From: Acetitomaculum ruminis DSM 5522
GTDB taxonomy: Bacteria > Bacillota > Clostridia > Lachnospirales > Lachnospiraceae
DNA: 64,000 nt
Assembly (NCBI RefSeq): GCF_900112085.1
Contig: NZ_FOJY01000011.1
Coordinates: 50,767-114,766, forward strand
Direction of reading: 5' to 3'
Shown: one piece after another, positions 37,516-46,399 of the stretch
Layout: each line of letters begins with the position of its first letter
Numbering within the stretch: the first letter of the stretch is position 1
Translations under genes and position numbers: made by a program
Notes under the pieces: model-generated
Told to the model about the DNA's origin: nothing
The model's database searches: none
What the model saw: only the letters and a program-made list of their open reading frames with translations

Positions 37516-39156
37516 CTACCTAGCCTTGCTTTTTTCTTTGTCTTCATACATGGCTTCATCCGCTCTTTTTATAATATCTGAAATGCTTTTATCTATTCTT
37601 GGCTCATAAAAGGCAAAACCTAACGCCAGATAAATTTTTATGTCTTTATTTTCCTTGTTGAATATATCCTCCATAATTCTAAGTTGTCTTATCTTTTCTT
37701 CTATAGCAAAATCAGAAATTCCGTTTAGGATAACACAAAATTCATCTCCACCTATTCTGTAGCAAAAACCACTATTAGAAAACAGATACTTAATCATGCT
37801 GGCAGCTGTTTTTATCATGTAGTCACCCTTTGCATGTCCATAAGTATCATTAATGTATTTTAAATTGTTTAGGTCTAATATTACTACGCATTTATCTGAT
37901 ATTGAAATAACATCTTTACAGTATTTTTCAAAATAATTTCTGTTAGCCAGCCCCGTAAGCACATCTTTTCCTGCCAGCTGTTTATATAATTCAATATCAT
38001 GACTGTCTTTAAGAATATCCACATTTTCAATTGCTATTCCAAACCAGGTAAAGAGGCAGTATATAAGCATTCCGTAAATAGCTAGTGAAAAATTAAAACT
38101 GTCTGATAAATAGTAATCAAAAATGGTATAAGTAAAAGTGATAAAGAATATAAACAAGCCTAACAAGCTCATTTTCATACTTTTACTAAGTCTTTTTTGA
38201 TACAGTCCTTTTATAACAGCCAGACTTATATAAATCATAGACAAAACAAATACCACATGTATAAAAGGCAGACATTCCCTAAGTTCCATTACTGAAGTTA
38301 CCTGTAAAAAAAGAGCTGCTATAGGGACAAATACTGAAAGCACAATCAGCCCCTTAAGAAGATTATTGCTTTCCATTCTGTAAAATCTTTTAGCAAACAT
38401 AAGAAAAGGAAAAGCAGTTGCCATTATGCACATATGCCCCACAAAATATACAAGGAGTCTATTGTTTTCCTCTAAAAGAACATAATTTGACACAGATAAA
38501 AACCATACTCCAATCAAAAAATCCAGAGTGGCAAAATATGCCATATAATCAGCCTTTCCTGATTTTCTTATTACAAAATACCATTGTAGCTTTAAATATA
38601 TGCTCATTCCTATAAAAAAGATGCCAAATATTATATTGGGTAAAGAGGTATTTATTATATACTGGTAAATACTAAGCTTATCACCGGCTAATATGTCGAT
38701 TTTATCATCTAAAACCTCTTTATTTTTAGTATAAATATTTACATACACTTCTTTTGAAGACGCAGGTATATCTATAATTGACCAGCTTCTGCCATAGGTA
38801 TTTCCAAGAACACTTTCTATTTTTTTCAAATATGCTATTTTTTCATTGTCAGCATAAACTTCATATTTTAAATTGTTTATATAAATCCCTATTGACTTAC
38901 CCTTTTGCTCTATTGTATCTGCATCCAGCTCATATTCCACATATTCACCCTTTAAATTTATTGATTTGGCTTCTATTTTTTCAGGACGTTCTCTGACATA
39001 CAAAGCCTCAAAAGAAATACCGCTAAAGCAGGCACCATAAAGGCTCAAAAGTATAGTAACAATTATAAATAACATATAAATCAAACGGACTCTGGCATTA
39101 AATACACTAAAGCCCTTACTTTTTTTGCCAATATCTCTCCCATTATCATAATTCAT
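37516..39156 (-). CDS. Membrane diguanylate cyclase, 7TM-type sensor and GGDEF
   Basis: The 546-residue protein has an N-terminal signal-anchor (about 27-48), an extracellular beta-rich region to about 170, and about seven membrane spans between 180 and 375 (7TMR-DISM-like). A GGDEF domain follows with intact RIGGDEF (469-473) and DVLTGLANRNYF at its start. The inhibitory RxxD I-site is missing (SNSG in its place), so product inhibition may be weak. A sigma-28-like promoter precedes it, suggesting coregulation with motility. Confidence 0.9.
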   Translation of the reverse strand: MNYDNGRDIGKKSKGFSVFNARVRLIYMLFIIVTILLSLYGACFSGISFEALYVRERPEKIEAKSINLKGEYVEYELDADTIEQKGKSIGIYINNLKYEVYADNEKIAYLKKIESVLGNTYGRSWSIIDIPASSKEVYVNIYTKNKEVLDDKIDILAGDKLSIYQYIINTSLPNIIFGIFFIGMSIYLKLQWYFVIRKSGKADYMAYFATLDFLIGVWFLSVSNYVLLEENNRLLVYFVGHMCIMATAFPFLMFAKRFYRMESNNLLKGLIVLSVFVPIAALFLQVTSVMELRECLPFIHVVFVLSMIYISLAVIKGLYQKRLSKSMKMSLLGLFIFFITFTYTIFDYYLSDSFNFSLAIYGMLIYCLFTWFGIAIENVDILKDSHDIELYKQLAGKDVLTGLANRNYFEKYCKDVISISDKCVVILDLNNLKYINDTYGHAKGDYMIKTAASMIKYLFSNSGFCYRIGGDEFCVILNGISDFAIEEKIRQLRIMEDIFNKENKDIKIYLALGFAFYEPRIDKSISDIIKRADEAMYEDKEKSKAR

Positions 39157-39187
39157 AGTTTCACCTCTTTACTCCCCCTCTTTTTTT

Positions 39188-39215
39188 ATATCGAGTGAAA
39201 CCCTGTCTTTTTTTA
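39188..39215 (-). promoter_or_regulatory. Candidate sigma-28 promoter of the 7TM-GGDEF gene
   Basis: TAAA (39212-39215), 16 bp spacer, then CTCGATAT (39188-39195) on the minus strand. This is one or two mismatches from the sigma-D consensus TAAA-N15-GCCGATAT, about 30 bp upstream of the start. Confidence 0.5.
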
Positions 39216-39226
39216 TTATCCGGCAA

Positions 39227-39259
39227 TAAAAAAACAAGCCCTTTTGACTTGTTTTTTTA
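39227..39259 (-). terminator. Terminator of the 4HB-type chemoreceptor
   Basis: The arms AAAAAAACAAG and CTTGTTTTTTT with a 9-nt loop lie 20 bp after the receptor stop. Confidence 0.8.
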
Positions 39260-39280
39260 TAATTATTTATTAATAAATTT

Positions 39281-41002
39281 TTATACATTACCAATATTGA
39301 ATTTCTCAATAAGCTGGTTAAGACTTTCAGACTGTTCTGTAAGTTCCTGAGAAACTGCACTGGATTGCTGTGCTGTAGCGGTATTATTTTGAACAACATC
39401 AGAAATCTGTTCTATTCCCTTATTGATTTCTTCCATGCTTCGAGCCTGATTAGTTGCCATTTCTCCAGTTTGAATAATCATATCCGTTATCTGGCTTACA
39501 GATTCTTCAACCTGATTTAAGGCATCTGTTGTCTGTTCAACAACCGAGTTTCCATTGGCAATCTCACTCATTGTCTTATTAATAAGATCCTTGGTGTTTT
39601 TAGCTGCTTCAGAGGACTGATTTGCAAGCTCACTTACCTCTCCTGCAACTACTGCAAAACCTTTTCCGGCTTCTCCTGCTCTTGCTGCCTCTATGGATGC
39701 ATTTAAAGAAAGCAGGGAAGTCTGTTTTGCTATACTTTCTATGGTATTTGTAATTTCGTTTATCTGTTCGGATGCTTCAGTAATTTTTTCCATGGAATCT
39801 TTTACAAGACGCATCTTTTGTGCACTGTTTTCAGCATCTTCTTTAACCTGATAAGCCATCTGGCTGCTTTTTTTAGCTGTCTGAGCCATAAGCTGTGTCT
39901 GTTCTGTAACTGTATTTACGGAAGCAGTAAGCTCTTCAACTGCAGCTGCCTGGTCTGTTGCCCCGTCTGCTAACTCTGCTGAACCTCTTGACATATTGCT
40001 GGCACCTTCAAATACCTGCTCTGAAGAATTTTTAACTTCCATAAGAGTACCTGACAGTTTTGAAGCTATATCCTCCATGGCCACTGCAATAGGTCCATAG
40101 CCTCCAATATAAAGAGAAGGATCATTACTTCCTCTTGTAAAATCTCCTGCCGCCATTCTTTCAAGGGATTCGCTGATATCTTTTACAATATTTTCAGTAA
40201 TACTGGTGGATTCGTCTAAATCTGCTGCAAGTTTTCCTAATTCGTCCTTTGATACATATTCTATGTTAAGTTCAAGTTCACCACTTGCCATAGCCTCAGC
40301 CGCTTTTGAAATTTCCTTAACCGGTACCAAAATCGCTGCTGTAAGGGTCTTTCCTGCATCAATAAGATAAATAACTGTAATGGTAACTCCCATTAAAGTA
40401 ATAATACTTACAATGACACTGGTCCACATGGCAAAATTATATTCTTTAAATGCCTCTGTTTTACTGGTTTCTCTTACTTCCTTTAATTGGGATACAACAT
40501 CAACAATAACCGGATTTACAGTGTTTTCAAATTGTTCATAAATAACCGCACTGTCATTTTCTTTTTCAATTACGCTGATAAGTGCATCCCCTTTTGTTGT
40601 TAACTCTTCAAGATTTGTCTCTATGGCTTCTAAAACAGATTTATCACCGATATAAACTGCCTTTAAAGATTTAACCTGCTCTTTTATTGATTCAATATTA
40701 TTTTTACACTCTTCAATCTGTTCATTCTTGTCTGCATCTTCCTCAGCTAAAGATGCCAGAAGAAATCGCTTTGCAAGTGTCTGCATATCTATACGAATTT
40801 CCCCTTGAAGGGTATTAATCTGATAGCATCCCCTATACATTTTATAAATGCCGTATATTCCACTTGAAGCCATTATTACAAGCAATATAGCCATTATAAA
40901 AATTCTTCTTCTGATACTGGTAAATACTCTATTAAATTTTTCAGACACCTTCATTTGCTTTAAGCCTTTAGCATTTGTTTTAAATACATCTATTTTCCCC
41001 AT
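39281..41002 (-). CDS. Methyl-accepting chemotaxis protein, four-helix-bundle sensor
   Basis: A 573-residue membrane chemoreceptor. A span at about 34-55, a helical extracellular domain of about 135 residues (4HB_MCP type), a second span near 190-215, HAMP and the signalling domain follow in order, with the tip [25 protein letters not shown]. The ATG at 41002 has GAGG 6 bp upstream. A sigma-28-like promoter lies 70 bp upstream, as expected for a chemotaxis gene in a flagellated Firmicute. Confidence 0.95.
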   Translation of the reverse strand: MGKIDVFKTNAKGLKQMKVSEKFNRVFTSIRRRIFIMAILLVIMASSGIYGIYKMYRGCYQINTLQGEIRIDMQTLAKRFLLASLAEEDADKNEQIEECKNNIESIKEQVKSLKAVYIGDKSVLEAIETNLEELTTKGDALISVIEKENDSAVIYEQFENTVNPVIVDVVSQLKEVRETSKTEAFKEYNFAMWTSVIVSIITLMGVTITVIYLIDAGKTLTAAILVPVKEISKAAEAMASGELELNIEYVSKDELGKLAADLDESTSITENIVKDISESLERMAAGDFTRGSNDPSLYIGGYGPIAVAMEDIASKLSGTLMEVKNSSEQVFEGASNMSRGSAELADGATDQAAAVEELTASVNTVTEQTQLMAQTAKKSSQMAYQVKEDAENSAQKMRLVKDSMEKITEASEQINEITNTIESIAKQTSLLSLNASIEAARAGEAGKGFAVVAGEVSELANQSSEAAKNTKDLINKTMSEIANGNSVVEQTTDALNQVEESVSQITDMIIQTGEMATNQARSMEEINKGIEQISDVVQNNTATAQQSSAVSQELTEQSESLNQLIEKFNIGNV

Positions 41003-41072
41003 AAAGCACCTCATTTCTTATTTTTTTACACTAAAAACCTTCTAAATTCCTATTATTCATCTACCAATATAT

Positions 41073-41098
41073 ATATCGTCCCCCTAAAAATAAATTTA
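41073..41098 (-). promoter_or_regulatory. Candidate sigma-28 promoter of a chemoreceptor gene
   Basis: TAAA (41095-41098), 15 bp, then ACGATAT (41073-41079) on the minus strand. One mismatch from CCGATAT. Confidence 0.6.
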
Positions 41099-41581
41099 AT
41101 ATTATAACATATTTAATTATAAAGATTAGCACAATAAATATTTTTTAACCTCCCTAAAAACCCCCTGTTTTTATTCAGGTTATGTTAATTCCAACAAATA
41201 ATTTCAGATAAAGCTTATATCGGCAAAAAATATATTGATTTATAGAATTTAAGTAATCAAAAACATCATATCCAAGGATATGATGTTTTTGTGTAAAAAG
41301 TCTTTTATTTGTTTAGCGCTTAATCCTTAAATTTACGGGTAAAAAATTTAAGTGTATATTTATTCTTCTTCTATAAATTCACCTAACGCTTATATAATTA
41401 TAAAGTAAATTGCCAAAGTAAGCAATATTATTATTAAAATTTTCTGAAATTGTTCTAAACGCAATTACTAATTTTTTAATTCCAATGAATATATTGACAA
41501 GTTTCTAACAATATTTTGAATAATTAGTACATATAATTGCTTAAATTGTTCGTTTTGTAAATTTTTTACATTTTTTTAAGT
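41099..41581. other. Gene-free stretch with one strong hairpin
   Basis: About 480 bp of AT-rich sequence without a convincing gene. A perfect 15 bp hairpin (arms AAAAACATCATATCC and GGATATGATGTTTTT, 41259-41290) can terminate transcription in either direction. It lies 290 bp after the GGDEF gene that ends at 41582. Confidence 0.6.
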
Positions 41582-42673
41582 TTACCAGCTTCTGTTTTCT
41601 TTTGCTTTATAAAGCTCTATATCAGCCTCTTCATGAATTTTTTCCAGGTCTTTCATGTTATAAACCATTCCAAAGGCATATCCATGAGAGCAGCTTAGTT
41701 TCCTTCCAACACCTTCTATATGTATTTCACTTATTTTTTTCTTCCAAAGAGCAACCTGGTCTTCCATGTATACAAGCGTTGCATCAGGAACTATAACCAT
41801 AAGTTCATCGCCACCATATCTGTAGCAATATTCTCCCTCAAATACTTCTTTTACAGTTCTTGCTATTTCCTTAATAACAATATCTCCAACCCTGTGACCA
41901 AAAGTATCATTAAACTGTTTAAAAAAATCTATATCAGCCATTAACACACAAACTTTTTTTCCTTTAAAGCAATCAAGATCGTCTTTTAAGGCAAATCTGT
42001 TTCTAAGCCCCGTCATGGAATCTTCTCTGGATTCTTTTCCTAATAATGCATTTATATTTTCTATCTTTACCATCTGACTAAACTGTTTAATCTTTAACTG
42101 ATATCTCATAAATGAGGTCAGCTGGCAGATAAAGGCAAGACCTATGTAATTTAATAGCGTTATGCCTCTTGCCTGATCTTCATTAAACAATATGATATAA
42201 AATATTATGAAAGGAAGAGACACCGATATAAATGAGGTTCCCTGAGGCAGGGTAACAAAACTTGAAATACCAAATACCACAAGATAAAACATATTCATCT
42301 GTTCTCCTCGAACATAATGATAATATGATATATACATACCCCAAATTAAAACAATCATAAAATAGGCTATCTGTATGCATTTTTTTAACACAGGGCTAAT
42401 TTTTTCCTTTGTCATAAGGGTATGACTTAAGATAAAATAACCAAAATTAACGCCAAAGCCGATAGATGCCTGTATTAAGCTAAAGGAGAGCAAGCTTAGT
42501 TTTTCTATCTTGCACTGTATATAAAAAAACAGCACTGCAAAAATCTCCTGTATTGAAAATATCAATGTTATTTTTTTCATAACATAAGTGTTTTCAAAAT
42601 ATATTCTCCTGCTTATTTCATCAGATGTTTTATATAAAAACAAATTTTTTAATTCTTTAAAACCATTATCCAT
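41582..42673 (-). CDS. Membrane diguanylate cyclase, GGDEF
   Basis: A 363-residue protein with about six membrane spans (35-190) and a C-terminal GGDEF domain starting DSMTGLRNRFALKDDL. The signature reads RYGGDEL (287-291), with Leu for the final Phe; the metal and base ligands are kept, so activity is likely. No RxxD I-site is seen. The ribosome site is weak. Confidence 0.88.
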   Translation of the reverse strand: MDNGFKELKNLFLYKTSDEISRRIYFENTYVMKKITLIFSIQEIFAVLFFYIQCKIEKLSLLSFSLIQASIGFGVNFGYFILSHTLMTKEKISPVLKKCIQIAYFMIVLIWGMYISYYHYVRGEQMNMFYLVVFGISSFVTLPQGTSFISVSLPFIIFYIILFNEDQARGITLLNYIGLAFICQLTSFMRYQLKIKQFSQMVKIENINALLGKESREDSMTGLRNRFALKDDLDCFKGKKVCVLMADIDFFKQFNDTFGHRVGDIVIKEIARTVKEVFEGEYCYRYGGDELMVIVPDATLVYMEDQVALWKKKISEIHIEGVGRKLSCSHGYAFGMVYNMKDLEKIHEEADIELYKAKENRSW

Positions 42674-42742
42674 AAGTCATCATCACCATTCTCTCACGAA
42701 ATTTTTCTCATTAATCCCGAATTGTGAATATTAAAAATACTG

Positions 42743-42903
42743 TAAAGCGGACATTCGGAATCCGCTTTGCTACTTCCTCATGAACGCAGTGGCACTTTGT
42801 GCCACCTGTCAGAAGGGGCTTTAACCCCTTCTGACACTAGTAAGCTTATACCCCCGCTTAAAGCTTACGCTTTTGAAGCGGGGGATTGTTTACACTGCGT
42901 TCA
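42743..42903 (+). repeat. Dispersed palindromic repeat, copy 3 (long form)
   Basis: A 161 bp copy, almost identical to copy 1 (CCGCTTTGC for CCGCTTCGC, GATTGTTTAC for GATTGCTTAC). It lies 70 bp upstream of the GGDEF gene, in the gap before the plus-strand phosphatase gene. Confidence 0.92.
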
Positions 42904-43293
42904 CAATATATATCGAAATATATAAAAAAGCCTGTTATAAAAGAAATAACAAAAAGACTTAACTATATATACTATCGTAAAACTTTCATTAAAAAAAACC
43001 CATGCTAAAGCCTATTTACTTTAACTGTTTATTCTTTTTTTACTTATGGCACTATTACTATCTTCCTTCTACTAAATAAAAGTAAAATGATAAATAATTA
43101 TCAGGAATTTTTGTGTAAATGATTAAATTATTTTATAAAAACTTAATTAGTAAAATGAAGTAAAAAAATTCTTTTTATGTTACTATAAATATAGAAATTT
43201 TTTACGATAATATATTATGAGAATAAGTTTGTTTTATGCAACACTTCTAAAAAATATTGCATAAATAAAGTAATATAGAAAGGAGCGATTGTT
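42904..43293. other. Upstream region of the phosphatase gene with an inverted repeat
   Basis: No gene is seen. Near its end TTATGCAA (43234-43241) and TTGCATAA (43257-43264) form an 8 bp inverted repeat spaced by 15 bp, 30 bp before the phosphatase start. It could be an operator or a leader hairpin. Confidence 0.4.
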
Positions 43294-43872
43294 ATGATAT
43301 ATTTGATCCGTCATGGACAAACTGATACAAATAAGGCCAAACTTCTACAGGGTCGGCGTGATGTTCCATTAAATGAAACCGGTGAAAAACAGGTTGAAGA
43401 GGCAGCGAAATTTTTCAGATCCAACGGCATTCATTTTGACTTGGTTTATACAAGCCCTTTAATAAGAGCTCAAAAAACCGCAAAAGTAATCGCCGGAGAG
43501 GATGTTAAAACCATAATAGATGAACGTATCACAGAGATGGATTATGGTCCCTATGAGGGTGTAAGTGTTGATGATCCTCCTGAAGAGATGCTCACTTTTT
43601 TTAGGGATTTAATACACAATCCCGTTCCTGAAGGTATGGAGGATTTAGCCTCAATATATCATAGATTTGGGGATTTTTTAAATGATATTAAAAAAGAAGC
43701 CGCAGGTAAAACAGTTTTAATATCCACCCACGCCATTGCCATGAAAGGTGCTTTGGAATTTCTTACTCCGGGAGCTTATGGAAAGTTTTGGAGTAAATAT
43801 ATTGGTAACTGCTGTATCTACAAATTGGATATAGTAGATGGAAAATTTACAAGACCCGTAGAATTCAAATAA
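43294..43872 (+). CDS. Histidine phosphatase family protein
   Basis: A 192-residue cytoplasmic member of the phosphoglycerate mutase-like superfamily. The catalytic signature LIRHGQTDTN (His7, Arg6) opens the protein. Further on are SPLIRAQKTAKVI, the acidic ITEMDYGPYEG and the second histidine in LISTHAIAM. These enzymes dephosphorylate small phosphorylated substrates; the target is unknown. AAAGGAG lies 9 bp before the ATG. Confidence 0.92.
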   Translation: MIYLIRHGQTDTNKAKLLQGRRDVPLNETGEKQVEEAAKFFRSNGIHFDLVYTSPLIRAQKTAKVIAGEDVKTIIDERITEMDYGPYEGVSVDDPPEEMLTFFRDLIHNPVPEGMEDLASIYHRFGDFLNDIKKEAAGKTVLISTHAIAMKGALEFLTPGAYGKFWSKYIGNCCIYKLDIVDGKFTRPVEFK

Positions 43873-43909
43873 AGTAGAACCTTCTTTTCTTTTTTTGGCG
43901 TAGCCTTTA

Positions 43910-45076
43910 TTATGGGGCTGCGTCATTTTTTTGCGCAATTAAAACTGCCAGATAAAAACCCAGTCTTTCTTCTCCATCTTCTAAATCACAGTTTAAAATT
44001 TCTCTTATCTTTGCCATTCTGTATACTATGGTATTTTTATGAATATACATTTGTTGAGCAACTTTTCCTATACTTCCATTATATTTTAAATACATTTTTA
44101 AGGTTTCAAGTAACTGTGAATCATGCTTTTTATCATAGTCCAATAAAGGTCTTAGAACCTCGTTTCCCATTTCCTCTAACAATAAATCATCAGAAACAGC
44201 ATAAAGGATACGATTTAACCCCAGTTCATCAAAATTTACTGTCTGTATTTTATTATTCATTGCATATTTTACCGCATAGTCAGCCCTCTTATAGGAAATA
44301 TGCAAATTTTTTAAATCCATTACGGCACTTCCAAGGCCTACAAATATTTTTTCTGTAGGCATTCTCATTTGGGCTCTTTTTAAAAATCCATCTATTATTT
44401 CGTCCCTTGATTCATTTGAAACTGCATTAAATACCAGTAGGAAACATCCGTTATAGTAAAAAAAATGACCGTTATGGGAAATATTTTCCAAATATATCTG
44501 TAGTCTGTATCCTATTCGTCTTCTGTCTACAGTATCCATGCTATCTAAGTTTTTTGTAGTAAAAGCTGCAACCTGAAAAACCCCGTCAACATCAAAATAA
44601 GCTTCAAGATCCTTTCTGTAAGCCTCCTGTTTTTGGGGATGCTTTAAAGCTTTTATAAAGGCCTGGGAAGTTTGCTCATCTGTCTGGCTTTGAAAAAAAA
44701 TTCTTACGGTTAAATCTTTTATCATTTCAGCCATGCTTATTTCCCAAGGTACTGTCATTAATGGAAGATCGCACTCATCAGCATAGGCTATTACTTCTTT
44801 TGGAATTTCCTTTATATAATAGCCTGTATTTACTATTAAACCTGCTCCATGATGTTTATGTAAAATATCAATCAAATCTATTATCTTTTTTGTAGTATCA
44901 AAACCCAAGCCAGTGGTTACAACCAGTTCTTTTCCCATAAAACTTTTGGTTATGGTTGTATTTTCCACCATCAAAAGCCAGCTTATGGAGTTTGCCCAGC
45001 CGCTCATTCCGGCTATCAGCTCCATCTTATATTTTTTTCTTGAAATAATAAGCATATCCTCTACTGTAAATCCCAA
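43910..45076 (-). CDS. PucR-family transcriptional regulator
   Basis: A regulator of about 388 residues. The PucR N-terminal domain opens with FTVEDMLII and continues with LVVTTGLGFDT. A GGDEF-like middle region follows, and a C-terminal HTH_30 domain (YLKYNGSIGKVAQQMYIHKNTIVYRMAKIREIL). Relatives control purine catabolism or transport. The TTG at 45076 is chosen because AAGGAG lies 7 bp upstream and the domain starts right after it; the frame stays open to an ATG at 45187. It faces the phosphatase gene convergently. Confidence 0.87.
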   Translation of the reverse strand: MGFTVEDMLIISRKKYKMELIAGMSGWANSISWLLMVENTTITKSFMGKELVVTTGLGFDTTKKIIDLIDILHKHHGAGLIVNTGYYIKEIPKEVIAYADECDLPLMTVPWEISMAEMIKDLTVRIFFQSQTDEQTSQAFIKALKHPQKQEAYRKDLEAYFDVDGVFQVAAFTTKNLDSMDTVDRRRIGYRLQIYLENISHNGHFFYYNGCFLLVFNAVSNESRDEIIDGFLKRAQMRMPTEKIFVGLGSAVMDLKNLHISYKRADYAVKYAMNNKIQTVNFDELGLNRILYAVSDDLLLEEMGNEVLRPLLDYDKKHDSQLLETLKMYLKYNGSIGKVAQQMYIHKNTIVYRMAKIREILNCDLEDGEERLGFYLAVLIAQKNDAAP

Positions 45077-45172
45077 AATCCTTCTCCTTTTTTGTCTAAA
45101 AAAATCATAAGTTACGAGTTTTTTATCTGTGTTTTTCAAAAATTTAATACACAAATTTATTTTAGCATTTTT

Positions 45173-45189
45173 TTGTGACGCTGTCACAA
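45173..45189. promoter_or_regulatory. 17 bp palindrome, candidate operator
   Basis: TTGTGAC-GCT-GTCACAA is a perfect inverted repeat and contains TGTGA-N5-TCACA. It lies between the divergent PucR and 53-residue protein genes, so it could control either. Confidence 0.5.
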
Positions 45190-45287
45190 TTTTTATCTTT
45201 ATATTGTGTACTGTGGCTTATTGAATAGATTTTTCTTTGTGTTAATCTATTACTAACATACAAGCTTTTGTAAAGGAGGTATTTATT

Positions 45288-45449
45288 ATGAATGAAATAG
45301 CAAAATACAATTTTTATGAAAACTCGCGATATGTACCGGGATGGATGATAGCAGAAAGATATGAATACTGTGATGACTTCTATTACAGATTGGAAAAAAG
45401 AACAAAATTTAGTTTTAGAGAATTTTTTAGCAGGCTTTTTGGAAAATAA
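45288..45449 (+). CDS. Small unknown protein, 53 residues
   Basis: The ATG follows AAAGGAGG with 8 bp spacing, and a strong terminator starts 18 bp after the TAA, so this is very likely a real single-gene transcript. The product is rich in aromatic and charged residues (YNFYENSRYVPGWMIAERYEY, then basic KRTKFSFREFFSRLFGK) and has no membrane span or signal. The basic C-terminal helix could bind membrane or nucleic acid. No family is recognised. Confidence 0.7.
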   Translation: MNEIAKYNFYENSRYVPGWMIAERYEYCDDFYYRLEKRTKFSFREFFSRLFGK

Positions 45450-45466
45450 TTATTGATATATACAAC

Positions 45467-45500
45467 AAAACTGATGCAGTATTTTGCATCAGTTTTGTTC
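45467..45500. terminator. Bidirectional terminator between convergent genes
   Basis: The perfect arms AAAACTGATGCA and TGCATCAGTTTT have U-tracts on both strands. It serves the 53-residue protein gene and the PilZ gene, which meet here. Confidence 0.85.
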
Positions 45501-45501
45501 T

Positions 45502-46140
45502 TTAATGTTGCGCTCGTTTCGCGAAAATATAATATAAAAGACCGACTTTTGTTTCTTTAAAACTACATCCGTAAAAAACCCTGTTTCCCTTTTCTACAGT
45601 CCTTACAACTTTAACTGTAAAAGATTCATTGTATTTTTCATCATTAATTTTATCATTTAATTCAATAAACAAAGTGGATTTTTTAAATTCAAGGTTTTTA
45701 TCTATACTAATGCCAATACCTGTGGCGCTTATATCTTCTATAAGGATTTCTTTTCTCCAGGGCATATCTATTTCAGTGGCATATCCTTTTATATCTATCT
45801 TTGTCCTTATTTCTTCCCGTCTTTCACTATCGTCAGAATATAGCAAGTATTTTTTAGTAGAACATATATAGCAGGATTTTCCTTTAATGACATTAGAAAC
45901 AAGATTCACATTTTTCCAGCCTACCCTGTGTTTTGTGTTTGAGTCTATAGCATAAAGATTAAAAGAGAAGTCTTTTGAATTTTCTCCTATTTTTAATTCT
46001 TTTCCATTATAATGATAAGGTTTTAAAAATACACTTCCCGGTATTTTCCCCAGTACAAGGGAATCCGCACTAAAAACCTTGTCTCCCCATACAATTTCTA
46101 TTTTTACTTCCTGCTCTACTTCTAAATCCTGTATAACCAT
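45502..46140 (-). CDS. PilZ-domain c-di-GMP receptor, YcgR-like
   Basis: A 212-residue protein with an N-terminal YcgR-type domain and a C-terminal PilZ domain. The c-di-GMP signature is present: RREEIR (RxxxR) and, about 30 residues later, DISATGIGI (DxSxxG). Such proteins slow or stop flagellar rotation or regulate exopolysaccharide when c-di-GMP is high. It is probably cotranscribed with the small gene 72 bp upstream and the CDF transporter gene. Confidence 0.9.
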   Translation of the reverse strand: MVIQDLEVEQEVKIEIVWGDKVFSADSLVLGKIPGSVFLKPYHYNGKELKIGENSKDFSFNLYAIDSNTKHRVGWKNVNLVSNVIKGKSCYICSTKKYLLYSDDSERREEIRTKIDIKGYATEIDMPWRKEILIEDISATGIGISIDKNLEFKKSTLFIELNDKINDEKYNESFTVKVVRTVEKGNRVFYGCSFKETKVGLLYYIFAKRAQH

Positions 46141-46211
46141 AATAATTCACCACTTTTCATTAAATTTGTTTCATGCTCCCACTTTACATGTTTATAGCCT
46201 GTTACACATCT

Positions 46212-46385
46212 TTACTTTTCGTGATTTTTAGAGCTATCTTCATATAACAGTTTTTTTATTGCCCCGGCAAGTACCTCATCCGGTGCTTTTAAAAGCTTTT
46301 CTTCCTTTCCGCTTTTTTTTAAAGTTATTTCTTCTTTTTTATTTTCCTTAAGTTTTAAAGTAAGTTTTTCATCTGTTTTTTTCAT
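46212..46385 (-). CDS. Small lysine-rich protein, 57 residues
   Basis: The ATG lies 14 bp after the CDF transporter stop, with AGGAAA upstream. The product is highly charged (TDEKLTLKLKENKKEEITLKK, then a helical LKAPDEVLAGAIKKLLYED). There is no membrane span. The family is not recognised. Its position suggests an operon with the CDF transporter and PilZ protein. Confidence 0.6.
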   Translation of the reverse strand: MKKTDEKLTLKLKENKKEEITLKKSGKEEKLLKAPDEVLAGAIKKLLYEDSSKNHEK

Positions 46386-46399
46386 AATAAAATTTCCTG

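Noticed and set aside
39169..39399. Frame over the end of the 4HB chemoreceptor
   Set aside because: It overlaps the receptor C-terminus and its terminator; the product has no recognisable features.
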